Origin: Teichococcus rhizosphaerae
GTDB lineage: Bacteria; Pseudomonadota; Alphaproteobacteria; Acetobacterales; Acetobacteraceae
DNA length: 64,000 nucleotides
Assembly (NCBI RefSeq): GCF_002631185.1
Contig: NZ_PDNU01000034.1
Coordinates: 21,913 to 85,912, forward strand
Direction of reading: 5' to 3'
Shown: positions 32,513 to 40,258 of the stretch, piece after piece
How the letters are laid out: each line of letters starts with the position of its first letter
How positions within the stretch are numbered: position 1 is the stretch's first letter
Program-made: the position numbers and the translations under genes
The notes under the pieces: generated by a model
What the model saw: only the letters and a program-made list of their open reading frames with translations
What the model was told of the DNA's origin: nothing
Databases searched by the model: none

Positions 32513-33896
32513 AGCCGCCGCCCAGCGCGCGGAACAGCGCGACGGCGGCCTGCAGCCGGGCGAGCCGCGCCTGCACCAGGCCGACGCGGGTGGAGAACAG
32601 GGATTGCTGCGTGTTCAGCAGGGTGATCAGGTTGATGGTGCCAGCGCGGAGCTGCGCCTCGGCGATGCCGAAGGCGCGCTCGGCGCGGGCGGCGGCCTCG
32701 GCGCGCAGCGCCTCCTGCGCGGTGGTCTCGCGCAGCGCCACCAGCGCGTCCTCCGTGTCCTGGAGCGCCGCGACGATGGCCCGCCGGTACTCGATCAGCA
32801 GCTCCTCCGCCTGGGCCTGGCTGAGCGCCACCTGGCCGCGCCGGGCGCCGCCATCGAAGATGGTCTGCGCCAGCCCGGCGACCAGGGAGAAGAACTGCGC
32901 CTCCGGCCGCAGCAGCGTGCCGAGCGCCGCCGACTGGAAGCCGCCCTGGGCGGACAGGCTGACGGTGGGCAGCAGCGCCGCGCGCGCGGCCGCGACATTG
33001 GCGTTGGCGGCGGCAAGGCCGGCCTCGGCCGCCAGCACGTCGGGGCGGCGGGCGAGAAGCTCGGCCGGCTGGCCGGGCGCGGCGGCGGGAATGCGCAGCC
33101 GGTCGAACGCCCCGGGCCCGAGGGCGAGGGATTGCGGCGGCCGCCCCGTCAGCAGGGCCAGGGCGTTGCGGTTCTGCGCCGCGCTCTGCCGCAGGCCGGG
33201 GATGTTGGCCTCCACCTGGGCCACCACCGTCTCCTGCTGGGCCAGGTCCAGCCCCGTGGCCACGCCGAAGCTCACCTGCTGGCGGATCACGGCGAGGGTG
33301 CGGCGCGCCGCGTCCAGATTGGCCTCCTGGACGCGCAGCTCCTCCTCGGCGGCGAGCAGGTTGAAATAGGTGTTGGCCACCGAGGCCTCGGTGGTCAGCA
33401 GCACGGTCGCGGCGTCGAAGCGGCTGGCGCGGGCGCTCTGCGCCGCGGCCTCGGCGGAGGCGCTGTTGCGGCCCCAGAAATCCACCTCGTAGCTGGCCGA
33501 GAGGCTGGCGTCGTAGCGGGTGGCGTTGCGGTTGCGGGCCAGGCCGCCGGCGGTGCTGCGCGACTGCGTCACGCCGCTGTCCACCGCCAGCGAGGGCAGC
33601 AGGGCGGAGCCGGCGATGCGGAGCTGCGCATCCGCCTGCCGCACCCGCGCGGCGGCGGCGGCGAGGTCGAAATTGCCGGCCATGGCCGCCTGCATCAGCG
33701 CGTCCAGCGCCGGCGCGTTGAAGCCGCGCCACCATTCGGGCTCCGGCCAGCGCACGGGTGCCGTGGCGGCGGGGTCCTGGAAGCGGTCGGGGATGGACAG
33801 GCCGGACAGCGCCGGCTCCGGCTTCGGCCCGCAGGCGGCGAGACCGGCCAGCAGCGCCAGGGCGCCGGCCGTTCTCCGGAACAGGGTGAGCGTCAT
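32505..33896 (-). CDS. RND outer-membrane channel lipoprotein (NodT/OprM family)
   Basis: 463 residues. Lipobox LAAC places a lipidated cysteine at residue 22. Two outer-membrane-efflux-protein repeats are seen: PEPEWWRGFNAPALDALMQAAMAGNFDLAAAAARVRQADAQLRIAG at the start, and RRPDVLAAEAGLAAANANVAAARAALLPTVSLS in the middle. This is the TolC-like exit duct for the MdtABC pump. ATG 33896 begins one base after the stop of the sensor-like gene. E. coli mdtABC has no channel gene of its own, so a dedicated channel is a difference. Confidence 0.92.
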   Translation of the reverse strand: MTLTLFRRTAGALALLAGLAACGPKPEPALSGLSIPDRFQDPAATAPVRWPEPEWWRGFNAPALDALMQAAMAGNFDLAAAAARVRQADAQLRIAGSALLPSLAVDSGVTQSRSTAGGLARNRNATRYDASLSASYEVDFWGRNSASAEAAAQSARASRFDAATVLLTTEASVANTYFNLLAAEEELRVQEANLDAARRTLAVIRQQVSFGVATGLDLAQQETVVAQVEANIPGLRQSAAQNRNALALLTGRPPQSLALGPGAFDRLRIPAAAPGQPAELLARRPDVLAAEAGLAAANANVAAARAALLPTVSLSAQGGFQSAALGTLLRPEAQFFSLVAGLAQTIFDGGARRGQVALSQAQAEELLIEYRRAIVAALQDTEDALVALRETTAQEALRAEAAARAERAFGIAEAQLRAGTINLITLLNTQQSLFSTRVGLVQARLARLQAAVALFRALGGGWQ

Positions 33897-33897
33897 G

Positions 33898-34353
33898 TCA
33901 GTCCCGCTTGTCCCGCGCGCGCCGCTCATGCGCGGCCATGTCCGCGGCGATCAGCCGCCGCCCCTCGGGCGACAGGGCGGCGAGGCCATTGGCGAGGCTG
34001 TCGTCATACTGCTCGCTGAAGGCCTGCCAGCGCTGGCGCGACCCGGCCATGGCCAGGCGCAGCGCCGCGGCGTCGAAGGGCTCGCGCGCCAGCGCCTCGC
34101 GCACCGCCGGGCGGCTGTCGCGCACCGCTTGCAACAGCGGCTCGTAGCGTGGCCGGCCCGCTTCCAGCGCCTGGCGGAACCGGGCGCGGTCCGCATCCGG
34201 CAGGGCGCGCTCGATCTGTGCCTGCATGCGGCTGAGGCTGGGGCCGCCGCCATTCGCGGGGCGGGACAGCAGCAGGCCGCCCAGCACGACGTTCAGCGCC
34301 AGCGAGGCGCCGAGCGCCCCCTTCAGCCAGAGGGACCATTGGGGGCGTGTCAT
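33898..34353 (-). CDS. Membrane-anchored periplasmic sensor-like protein (CnrX/heavy-metal-resistance fold)
   Basis: 151 residues. One membrane helix (residues 9-30), then a fully helical periplasmic domain: MQAQIERALPDADRARFRQALEAGRPRYEPLLQAVRDSRPAVREAL and FDAAALRLAMAGSRQRWQAFSEQYDDSLANGLAALSPEGRRLI. This is the CpxP/CnrX/ZraP-type four-helix hairpin. Only one histidine and no cysteine occur in the soluble part, so the His/Met metal site of CnrX is missing. It lies between a putative anti-sigma and the pump, exactly where CnrX sits in cnrYXH-CBA, and probably senses envelope damage or a drug rather than a metal. Confidence 0.78.
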   Translation of the reverse strand: MTRPQWSLWLKGALGASLALNVVLGGLLLSRPANGGGPSLSRMQAQIERALPDADRARFRQALEAGRPRYEPLLQAVRDSRPAVREALAREPFDAAALRLAMAGSRQRWQAFSEQYDDSLANGLAALSPEGRRLIAADMAAHERRARDKRD

Positions 34354-34787
34354 TCGGGAAGTTCCAGCATGGCGAGCAGGGGCGGCGCGCCCAGCCAGGG
34401 CTGCGCCGTGGGAGCGGGGGCGAGGTTCAGCCAGAGAAGGCAGAGGGCCAGCGTGACCAGCGCGCCGCAGCCGGCGGGCCAAAGCGGGCGCAGCCAGCCC
34501 GCACAGGGGCGCAGCCAGCCCCCTGGCGCGGCGCGCGGCGGCTCCGGCAGGGGGGCGGCCGCCACGGCGCGGGCCAGCCGCGCGCGCATCCGCGCCAGTG
34601 TCTCGGCATCCGGGCCGGGCAGGCTCTCATCCAGCGCGGAGGCCAGGGCGAGGGCGCGGCGGTGCAGCGCCCGGGCTTCCTCCGAGCTGGCCAGCAGGGC
34701 CCTGGCCGCCGCGGCACTCGCGGGTGGCCAGCATACCGGATCGGCCCCGTGAGTATCGAGCAGCCTGGCGAACGTCTCGATGCGCAT
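34350..34787 (-). CDS. Putative membrane-bound anti-sigma factor
   Basis: 145 residues. The N-terminal about 100 residues are helical and predicted cytosolic (MRIETFARLLDTHGADPVCWPP... ARALHRRALALASALDE), then a single membrane helix at about 103-122 (WPAGCGALVTLALCLLWLNLA) and a short periplasmic tail. That layout and its position just after an ECF sigma gene and overlapping a periplasmic sensor gene fit an anti-sigma. The cytosolic part has no zinc-binding HxxxCxxC, so it is not a ZAS-type anti-sigma. ATGA overlap with the next gene. Confidence 0.65.
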   Translation of the reverse strand: MRIETFARLLDTHGADPVCWPPASAAAARALLASSEEARALHRRALALASALDESLPGPDAETLARMRARLARAVAAAPLPEPPRAAPGGWLRPCAGWLRPLWPAGCGALVTLALCLLWLNLAPAPTAQPWLGAPPLLAMLELPE

Positions 34788-34792
34788 GGGCG

Positions 34793-35431
34793 TCAATCCA
34801 GGATGCCCCGCAGCCGGCTGGCGAGCAGGCCGCGCGCGCGGCGCAGCAGCCCCTCCAGGGCGCGGGTGGAGATGGAAAGGGCGGCGGCGGCGTCGGCCCC
34901 GCTCAGCCCCTGGTCGTGCGCCAGGGCGAGGGCGGCGCGCTGGCGCGGCGGCAGTTCGCGCAGCGCCGCGTCCAGCAGGGCCTGCCGCTGCCGGGCGGCC
35001 AGCGCCGCCTCCGGGTCGGGCGCCGGGTCGGCGGTTTCCGGCGCGGCCTCCAGGGGCAGGGGTGCGGCGCGGCGGGCGCGGTCGATCGCGGCATGGCTGG
35101 CGATGCTGCAAAGCCAGGTGCCGACCTTGCCCCGCGCGGGGTCGAAGCGGGCGGCGTGGCGCCAGGCGCGCAGCAGCGCCTCCTGCGCCACCTCCTCCGC
35201 CTCCGCCCCGCTGCCGGTGATCCGCAGCCCGATGCGGTAGAGCGCGGGCAGGTGCCGCGTGGCGAGCTGGTCGAAGGCCAGCCGGTCGCCCGCCGCCGCC
35301 CAGGCGAGCAGCGCCGCGTCCTCGGCCGCCGCGCGGTCGCGGGCCATTGGCGGAACAGAAACCGCCTCGGGGGAGGACCGCTCGGTGATAGGGGCCTCCC
35401 AGCCGGCGATGGAGAAAAGGGCGTGCGGCAT
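34793..35431 (-). CDS. ECF-type RNA polymerase sigma factor
   Basis: 212 residues. Region 2: LYRIGLRITGSGAEAEEVAQEALLRAWRHAARFDPARGKVGTWLCSIASHAAIDRARR; region 4: LDAALRELPPRQRAALALAHDQGLSGADAAAALSISTRALEGLLRRARGLL. The ECF group is clear; the closest subgroup is not decidable by eye. ATG 35431 is the longest start; ATG 35347 (MARDRAAAED) is more typical of the family, and neither has a strong ribosome site. First gene of the efflux operon, five bases before the anti-sigma start, so it probably drives its own operon. Confidence 0.93.
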   Translation of the reverse strand: MPHALFSIAGWEAPITERSSPEAVSVPPMARDRAAAEDAALLAWAAAGDRLAFDQLATRHLPALYRIGLRITGSGAEAEEVAQEALLRAWRHAARFDPARGKVGTWLCSIASHAAIDRARRAAPLPLEAAPETADPAPDPEAALAARQRQALLDAALRELPPRQRAALALAHDQGLSGADAAAALSISTRALEGLLRRARGLLASRLRGILD

Positions 35432-35513
35432 GGGTCTTGTGTCGTGACCCCCCTGATACGGACGGGGCGGCGCGAACCCACGCGGGAGATAGGCATTTTT
35501 TTCCGGCGGCCGC

Positions 35514-35551
35514 GAAAAAAAGAGCCCGGGGGCGTGGATCCCCTGGGCTCT
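35514..35551 (-). terminator. Strong Rho-independent terminator of the FAH-family gene
   Basis: On the minus strand a 12-bp stem (35540-35551 with 35521-35532, one G-T pair, 7-base loop) is followed by seven T (35515-35521). It ends transcription coming from the hydrolase gene and protects the ECF operon from read-through. Left of it, TTTTTTTC (35496-35503) pairs with GAAAAAAA (35514-35521), an additional A/T inverted repeat. Confidence 0.9.
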
Positions 35552-35601
35552 CCGCGTTCTTCAGGCCCGCTGGCGGCCAGTTGGCGGCCGGCTGGGGCGC
35601 G

Positions 35602-36294
35602 TCAGGCAGCCTGGTAGGTCACCTTGATCTCGCCCACGCCCTCGCACACGCCGTGCAGCGCGTCGCCCGGCTTCACGGAGCTGACGCCGGAGGGCGTGCC
35701 GGTCATCAGCAGGTCGCCGGGCAGCAGCTCCACGTAGCGGGACAGGTAGGCGATCGACTCCGGCACCGACCAGATCATCTGGTTCAGGTCGCCCGTCTGC
35801 TGCACCTTGCCGTTCACCGTGACCTCGATCTTGCCCTTCTCGGGATGGCCGATGCGGGCGGCGGGCACGATCTCGCTGATCGGGCAGGACTGGTCGAAGC
35901 CCTTCGACAGCTCCCAGGGACGGGAAAGCTTCTTGGCCTCGGCCTGGATGTCGCGCCGCGTCATGTCGAGGCCGATGGCATAGCCATAGACATGCGAGAG
36001 GGCGTCCGCCGCCGCGATGTCCCTGCCGCCCTTCCCGATGGCCACCACCATCTCGATCTCGTGGTGCAGGTCCTTGGTCTGCACGGGGAAGGGCAGGGTG
36101 CCGCCGCCCGGCACCACGGCGCTGGCGGGCTTGGCGAAGAAGAAGGGCGGCTCGCGGTCGGGGTCGTGGCCCATCTCGCGCGCATGGTCGGCGAAGTTGC
36201 GGCCGACGCACCAGATGCGGCGGACCGGGAACACGCCCTCCTCGCCCCGGACCGGCAGCACGGCCTCCGGCGGCGGCTCGATGACATAGCGCAT
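35602..36294 (-). CDS. Fumarylacetoacetate hydrolase family protein
   Basis: 230 residues, the size of the short FAHD1/fumarylpyruvate-hydrolase group. RRIWCVGRNFADHAREMG, FFFAKPASAVVPGGG, the metal-binding LHHEIEMVVAIGKGG with its E-x-E, AIGLDMTRRDIQ and GDLLMTGTPSGVSSVKPGD are present. Members hydrolyse or decarboxylate 2-keto/1,3-diketo acids in the cytosol. It is divergent from the FCD regulator, with a 20-base inverted repeat between them, so it is probably controlled by it. Its link to the sugar-acid genes next door is inferred only from position. Confidence 0.88.
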   Translation of the reverse strand: MRYVIEPPPEAVLPVRGEEGVFPVRRIWCVGRNFADHAREMGHDPDREPPFFFAKPASAVVPGGGTLPFPVQTKDLHHEIEMVVAIGKGGRDIAAADALSHVYGYAIGLDMTRRDIQAEAKKLSRPWELSKGFDQSCPISEIVPAARIGHPEKGKIEVTVNGKVQQTGDLNQMIWSVPESIAYLSRYVELLPGDLLMTGTPSGVSSVKPGDALHGVCEGVGEIKVTYQAA

Positions 36295-36335
36295 GCTGGA
36301 ACCCTCCTCCTCGGGGCACCGCCCTTGCGGCGCCC

Positions 36336-36355
36336 AACCAATTGGCGGATTGGTT
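36336..36355. promoter_or_regulatory. Candidate operator shared by the FAH-family and GntR genes
   Basis: AACCAAT (36336-36342) and ATTGGTT (36349-36355) are perfect inverted repeats with six bases between, in the 105-base divergent gap. FCD-type GntR regulators bind short dyads of this size next to their own genes. The centre also contains CCAATTGG. Confidence 0.6.
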
Positions 36356-36399
36356 AGAGAAGGCGGCGCGGCGCGTCAACCGGTGCGGGGGCGGGAATC

Positions 36400-37155
36400 A
36401 TGCGGAAGGACAACGAGGCGAATGGCCGGGCGGGCAGCCAGGACGACAGCCAGGGCGGCGCGCCGGTGCTGACCCTGCTGCGGGCCTATCTGGCCAAGGC
36501 CGCGCTTCCCGCCAGCGGACGCCTGCCGCCCGAGCGCGCCCTGGCGCAGGAGCTGGGCGTTTCGCGCGCCGAGCTGCGCCACGCCCTGGCCCGGCTGGAG
36601 GAGGCGGGGCAACTCTGGCGGCATGTGGGCAAGGGCACCTTCCTGGGGCCGCGGCCGCTCGCCGCCATCGGCGACGTGGCGGCGCTCGCGGCGCGGAGCA
36701 GCCTCGACGAGATCCGCCAGGCCCGGCTGGTGCTGGAGCCGCAGCTCGCCGCCCTCGCCGCCCGCAACGCCACGGCGCCGCAACAGGCCCTGCTGCGCGC
36801 CGCCCTGCGCGACGGCAGCGCCGCCGGCCAGAGCTGGCGCGGCTTCGAGGGGCAGGATGCCCGGCTGCACCGCGAGATCGCCGCCGCGGCCGGCAACCTG
36901 GCGCTGCTGCACCTGTTCGACCAGCTCGCCACCCTGCGCCGCACCCTGACCTGGGACCGGCAGCGCCCGCGCCCCGGCGGCCCGCCGCCCGATCACCCCT
37001 CCTTCGCCGAGCATGCGCGCATCGTCGCCGCGATCCTGGCCGGCGATGCGGAGGGGGCGGCCACGGCGATGGCCGAACATGTCGGGCATGTGCACCGGCT
37101 GATCGCGGCGGAGCCAGCCCAGCCGGGCCCTCCAAGGCGCTGTGCGGATTTGTGA
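36400..37155 (+). CDS. GntR-family regulator, FCD (FadR) subgroup
   Basis: 251 residues. Winged helix: LTLLRAYLAKAALPASGRLPPERALAQELGVSRAELRHALARLEEAGQLWRHVGKGTFLG. Ligand-binding FCD domain: IRQARLVLEPQLAALAARNA, the FHxxD-like GQDARLHREIAAAAGN, and PSFAEHARIVAAILAGDAEGAATAMAEHVGHVHRL with the C-terminal metal-binding histidines. Such domains usually bind small carboxylic acids, which fits a sugar-acid locus. Divergent from the FAH-family gene and followed 97 bases later by ltnD. Confidence 0.92.
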   Translation: MRKDNEANGRAGSQDDSQGGAPVLTLLRAYLAKAALPASGRLPPERALAQELGVSRAELRHALARLEEAGQLWRHVGKGTFLGPRPLAAIGDVAALAARSSLDEIRQARLVLEPQLAALAARNATAPQQALLRAALRDGSAAGQSWRGFEGQDARLHREIAAAAGNLALLHLFDQLATLRRTLTWDRQRPRPGGPPPDHPSFAEHARIVAAILAGDAEGAATAMAEHVGHVHRLIAAEPAQPGPPRRCADL

Positions 37156-37172
37156 AAATTTGATGAGAGAAC

Positions 37173-37240
37173 GATTTACACCCTGCCAGCCTGTGACTAT
37201 GAGGGCGCGACCGCAACGTTGATGCACAAGATTTAACACC
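37173..37240 (+). promoter_or_regulatory. Direct repeat before ltnD
   Basis: GATTTACACC (37173-37182) and GATTTAACACC (37230-37240) occur in the 97-base AT-richer gap between the GntR gene and ltnD, 57 bases apart. They could be regulator sites or promoter parts; the evidence is the repetition and position alone. Confidence 0.3.
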
Positions 37241-37252
37241 GCGAGGCCCCGC

Positions 37253-38167
37253 ATGCCGCCCAGCAACGCCTATCATGTCTGTGTCGTCGGGCTGGGCTCG
37301 ATGGGGATGGGGGCGGCGCGCTCCTGCCTGGCCGCCGGGCTGCACACCTATGGCGTGGACCTGAACCCGGCCGCCACCAGCGCGCTGCGCGAGGCCGGCG
37401 CGGCCGGGGCCGGCACCAGCGCGCTGCCCTTCGCCGAGACGCTGGACGCGGTGCTGCTGCTGGTGGTCAACGCCGCCCAGTGCAAGGCCGTGCTGTTCGG
37501 CGAGGATGGGCTGGCCGCCAGGCTGCGCCCCGGCGCGGGCGTCATGGTCTCCGCCACCATCTCGGCCGAGGACGCCAGGGAGATCGCCGCCGGGCTCGAG
37601 GCGCATGGCCTGCTGCCGCTCGACGCCCCCGTCTCGGGCGGCGCCGCCAAGGCGGCGGCGGGGCAGATGACGGTGATGGCCTCCGGCTCGCCCGCCGCCT
37701 TCGACCGCCTCCGCCCCGTGCTCGACGCCGTGGCCGGCAAGGTCTACGAGATCGGCGCGGAGATCGGCCTCGGCGCCACGGTGAAGATCATCCACCAGCT
37801 TCTCGCCGGCGTGCACATCGCGGCGGGGGCGGAGGCGATGGCGCTGGCCGCCCGCGCCGGCATCCCGCTCGGCACCATGTACGAGGTGGTGACCAACGCC
37901 GCCGGCAACAGCTGGATGTTCGAGAACCGCATGAAGCACGTGGTCGATGGCGACTACACGGCGAAGTCGGCGGTGGACATCTTCGTCAAGGACCTCGGCC
38001 TCGTGACGAAGACGGGCCTGGCCATGAACTTCCCGCTGCCGCTGGCCACCACCGCCTACACCATGTTCGCCAACGCCTCCAACGCCGGCTTCGGCAAGGA
38101 GGACGACGCGGCGGTGATCAAGACCTTCGCCGGCATCCGGCTTCCCGGCGTGAAGGAGGAGAAGTGA
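37253..38167 (+). CDS. ltnD: L-threonate dehydrogenase (beta-hydroxyacid dehydrogenase family)
   Basis: 304 residues. NAD-binding GLGSMGMGAARSC near residue 10, the substrate loop DAPVSGGAAKAAAGQMTVMASG, and the catalytic lysine region VKIIHQLLAGVHIAAGAEAMALA. The family also contains hydroxyisobutyrate and tartronate-semialdehyde reductases; the partner gene (3-oxo-tetronate kinase) points to LtnD, which oxidises L-threonate at C2 so that 3-oxo-tetronate can form. The kinase gene follows directly. Confidence 0.85.
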   Translation: MPPSNAYHVCVVGLGSMGMGAARSCLAAGLHTYGVDLNPAATSALREAGAAGAGTSALPFAETLDAVLLLVVNAAQCKAVLFGEDGLAARLRPGAGVMVSATISAEDAREIAAGLEAHGLLPLDAPVSGGAAKAAAGQMTVMASGSPAAFDRLRPVLDAVAGKVYEIGAEIGLGATVKIIHQLLAGVHIAAGAEAMALAARAGIPLGTMYEVVTNAAGNSWMFENRMKHVVDGDYTAKSAVDIFVKDLGLVTKTGLAMNFPLPLATTAYTMFANASNAGFGKEDDAAVIKTFAGIRLPGVKEEK

Positions 38168-38169
38168 GC

Positions 38170-39435
38170 ATGCGCCTCGGCGTCATCGGCGACGATTTCA
38201 CGGGTTCCACCGACATCGCGGGCTTCCTGGTGGCCAACGGCCTGCGCACCGTCCAGCTCAACGACGTGCCGGACGACGCGCTGCAGGTGGACGCGGATGC
38301 GGTGGTGATCAGCCTCAAGACCCGCTCCTGCCCCCCGCAGCAGGCGATCGAGGAAAGCCTCGCCGCGCTGCGCTGGCTGCAGGCGCGCGGCTGCCCGCAG
38401 TTCTTCTTCAAGTACTGCTCCACCTTCGACAGCACGCCGAAAGGCAATATCGGACCCGTGACCGACGCGCTGCTGGAGGCGCTGGGCGAGGACTTCACCG
38501 TGATCTGCCCGGTGCTGCCGGTGAACGGCCGCACCATCTACAACGGCTACCTGTTCGTGAACGGCGTGCCGCTGCACGAATCCGGCATGCGCCACCATCC
38601 CGTGACGCCTATGACGGACAGCAACATCATGCGCGTGATGGAGGCGCAGTCCAAGGGCCGCGCCGGCAACGTGCCGAGCACGGTGATGGACCAGGGCCCC
38701 GAGGCGGTGCGCGCCGCCCTGGCGAAGCTGAGGGAAAGCGGCGTCCGCTACGCCGTGCTGGACGCGCTGAACGACGCGCACCTCGTCACCATGGGCCAGG
38801 CGGTGGCCGGCATGAGGCTGGTCACCGGCGGCTCGGGCCTCGCCGACGGCATGGCCTGCGCCTGGACCGACCTCCATGGCGACGCGGCGCGGGCGGCCGA
38901 GGGCGGCAGGCCGGCGCCCGGCCGCGCCGTGGTGCTGTCCGGCTCCTGCTCGCAGATGACCAACGCGCAGGTGGCGGCCTACCGCGAGGCGGCGCCGTCG
39001 CTGGCCGTCGACGTGGCGCGCTGCCTGGAGGATGCGGGCTACGCGGCCGAACTGGCGGAATGGGTGAAGGCGCAGCCGCAGGGTGGCCTGGCGCCGCTGG
39101 TCTATGCCACCATGCCGCCGGACGCACTGAAGACGGTGCAGGCGCGCTTTGGCGCTGCGGAATCCAGCGAGGCGGTGGAGCGCACCTTCGGCGCGCTGGC
39201 GCGGCTGCTGGAGGCGGCGGGCTTCGGCCAGTTCATCGTGGCCGGCGGCGAGACCTCAGGGATCGTCACCCAGTCGCTCGGCATCAAGGGCTTCGCCATC
39301 GGGCCGCAGATCGCCCCCGGCGTGCCCTGGGTGCGCGCGGTGGGCAAGCCGCTGTCGCTGGCGCTGAAGTCGGGCAATTTCGGCCAGGAGCGCTTCTTCT
39401 TCCAGGCGCAGGAGATGGCGGCCGGCGCCGCCTGA
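38170..39435 (+). CDS. otnK: 3-Oxo-tetronate 4-kinase (DUF1537 family)
   Basis: 421 residues. N-terminal DUF1537 domain with GVIGDDFTGSTDIAGFLV and the KYCSTFDSTPKGNIGPVTDALL motif; C-terminal nucleotide-binding domain with VLSGSCSQMTNAQ and FIVAGGETSGIVTQSLGIKGFAIGPQIAPGVPW. It phosphorylates 3-oxo-tetronate at C4. ATG 38170 follows AGGAGAA; a GTG at 38164 overlapping the ltnD stop is an alternative. The product normally goes to a class II aldolase-type decarboxylase (OtnC), which is not in this cluster. Confidence 0.92.
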   Translation: MRLGVIGDDFTGSTDIAGFLVANGLRTVQLNDVPDDALQVDADAVVISLKTRSCPPQQAIEESLAALRWLQARGCPQFFFKYCSTFDSTPKGNIGPVTDALLEALGEDFTVICPVLPVNGRTIYNGYLFVNGVPLHESGMRHHPVTPMTDSNIMRVMEAQSKGRAGNVPSTVMDQGPEAVRAALAKLRESGVRYAVLDALNDAHLVTMGQAVAGMRLVTGGSGLADGMACAWTDLHGDAARAAEGGRPAPGRAVVLSGSCSQMTNAQVAAYREAAPSLAVDVARCLEDAGYAAELAEWVKAQPQGGLAPLVYATMPPDALKTVQARFGAAESSEAVERTFGALARLLEAAGFGQFIVAGGETSGIVTQSLGIKGFAIGPQIAPGVPWVRAVGKPLSLALKSGNFGQERFFFQAQEMAAGAA

Positions 39436-39448
39436 TCCGCCTTCCCGC

Positions 39449-40210
39449 ATGATCCCCGCCGAACGCCAGAACCTGATCGTCTCCCGCCTGGAAAGCCGCG
39501 GCGTGCTCAGCATCGCCGAGCTGACCGAGCTGCTGGGCGTGTCGCACATGACGGTGCGGCGCGACCTGCAGCAGCTGGAGCGGGCCGGGCGCGTGACCAC
39601 GGTGGCCGGCGGCGTGCAGCTGCCGGAGAAGATCCTCGCCGAGCCCTCGCACCATGCCAAGGCGCAGCTGCGGCACACGGAGAAGGCGGCGATCGGCCGC
39701 CTCGCCGCCGCCATGGTGCGGCCTGGCGCCGTGATCTATCTCGACGCCGGCACGACGACGCTCGAGATCGCCCACACCCTGACCGGCCGGGACGACATCT
39801 CGGTCGTCACCAACGACTTCGTCATCACCTCGCACCTGATGCGCAACGCCGCCTGCCGCCTCTACCACACGGGCGGCGAGGTGGAGCGGGAGAACCGCTC
39901 CTGCGTCGGCGACCCGGCGGCGGAGGCGGTGCGGCGCTTCAACTTCGACATCGCCTTCATCTCCACCTCCTCCTTCAGCATGCGCGGCGTCTCGACGCCC
40001 TCCGAGAACAAGGTTGCGGTCAAGCGCGCCATCGCGCAGAGCGCGGAGGAAAGCGTGCTGGTCACCGACAGCACGAAATACGGCAAGCTCGGCACCTTCA
40101 ACGCCATCCCGCTGGAGGCGCTCTCGGCCATCGTCACCGATGGCGGGCTGCCCGACACCGTCCGGGACGCCATCCGGCGCGCCGGCATCGCCCTGCACAT
40201 CGCCGGGTAG
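39449..40210 (+). CDS. DeoR-family transcriptional regulator
   Basis: 253 residues. Helix-turn-helix ERQNLIVSRLESRGVLSIAELTELLGVSHMTVRRDLQQLERAGRVTTVAGGV, then the DeoR sugar-phosphate sensor domain: VIYLDAGTTTLEIAHTL, VVTNDFVITSHLM, HTGGEVERENRSCVGDPAAEAVRRFNFDIAFIS and LVTDSTKYGK. Probably senses a phosphorylated intermediate such as 3-oxo-tetronate 4-phosphate and represses the cluster. Lies 13 bases after otnK, so it is cotranscribed with what it controls. Confidence 0.92.
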   Translation: MIPAERQNLIVSRLESRGVLSIAELTELLGVSHMTVRRDLQQLERAGRVTTVAGGVQLPEKILAEPSHHAKAQLRHTEKAAIGRLAAAMVRPGAVIYLDAGTTTLEIAHTLTGRDDISVVTNDFVITSHLMRNAACRLYHTGGEVERENRSCVGDPAAEAVRRFNFDIAFISTSSFSMRGVSTPSENKVAVKRAIAQSAEESVLVTDSTKYGKLGTFNAIPLEALSAIVTDGGLPDTVRDAIRRAGIALHIAG

Positions 40211-40258
40211 CCCGCGCCATGCCGGCCACCCGCAGGATCCCCTGACAGGACAACACGC

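Noticed and set aside
37480..38169. Otn kinase extended upstream through ltnD
   Set aside because: The in-frame extension is arginine-rich shadow sequence; the DUF1537 domain begins at the ATG at 38170.
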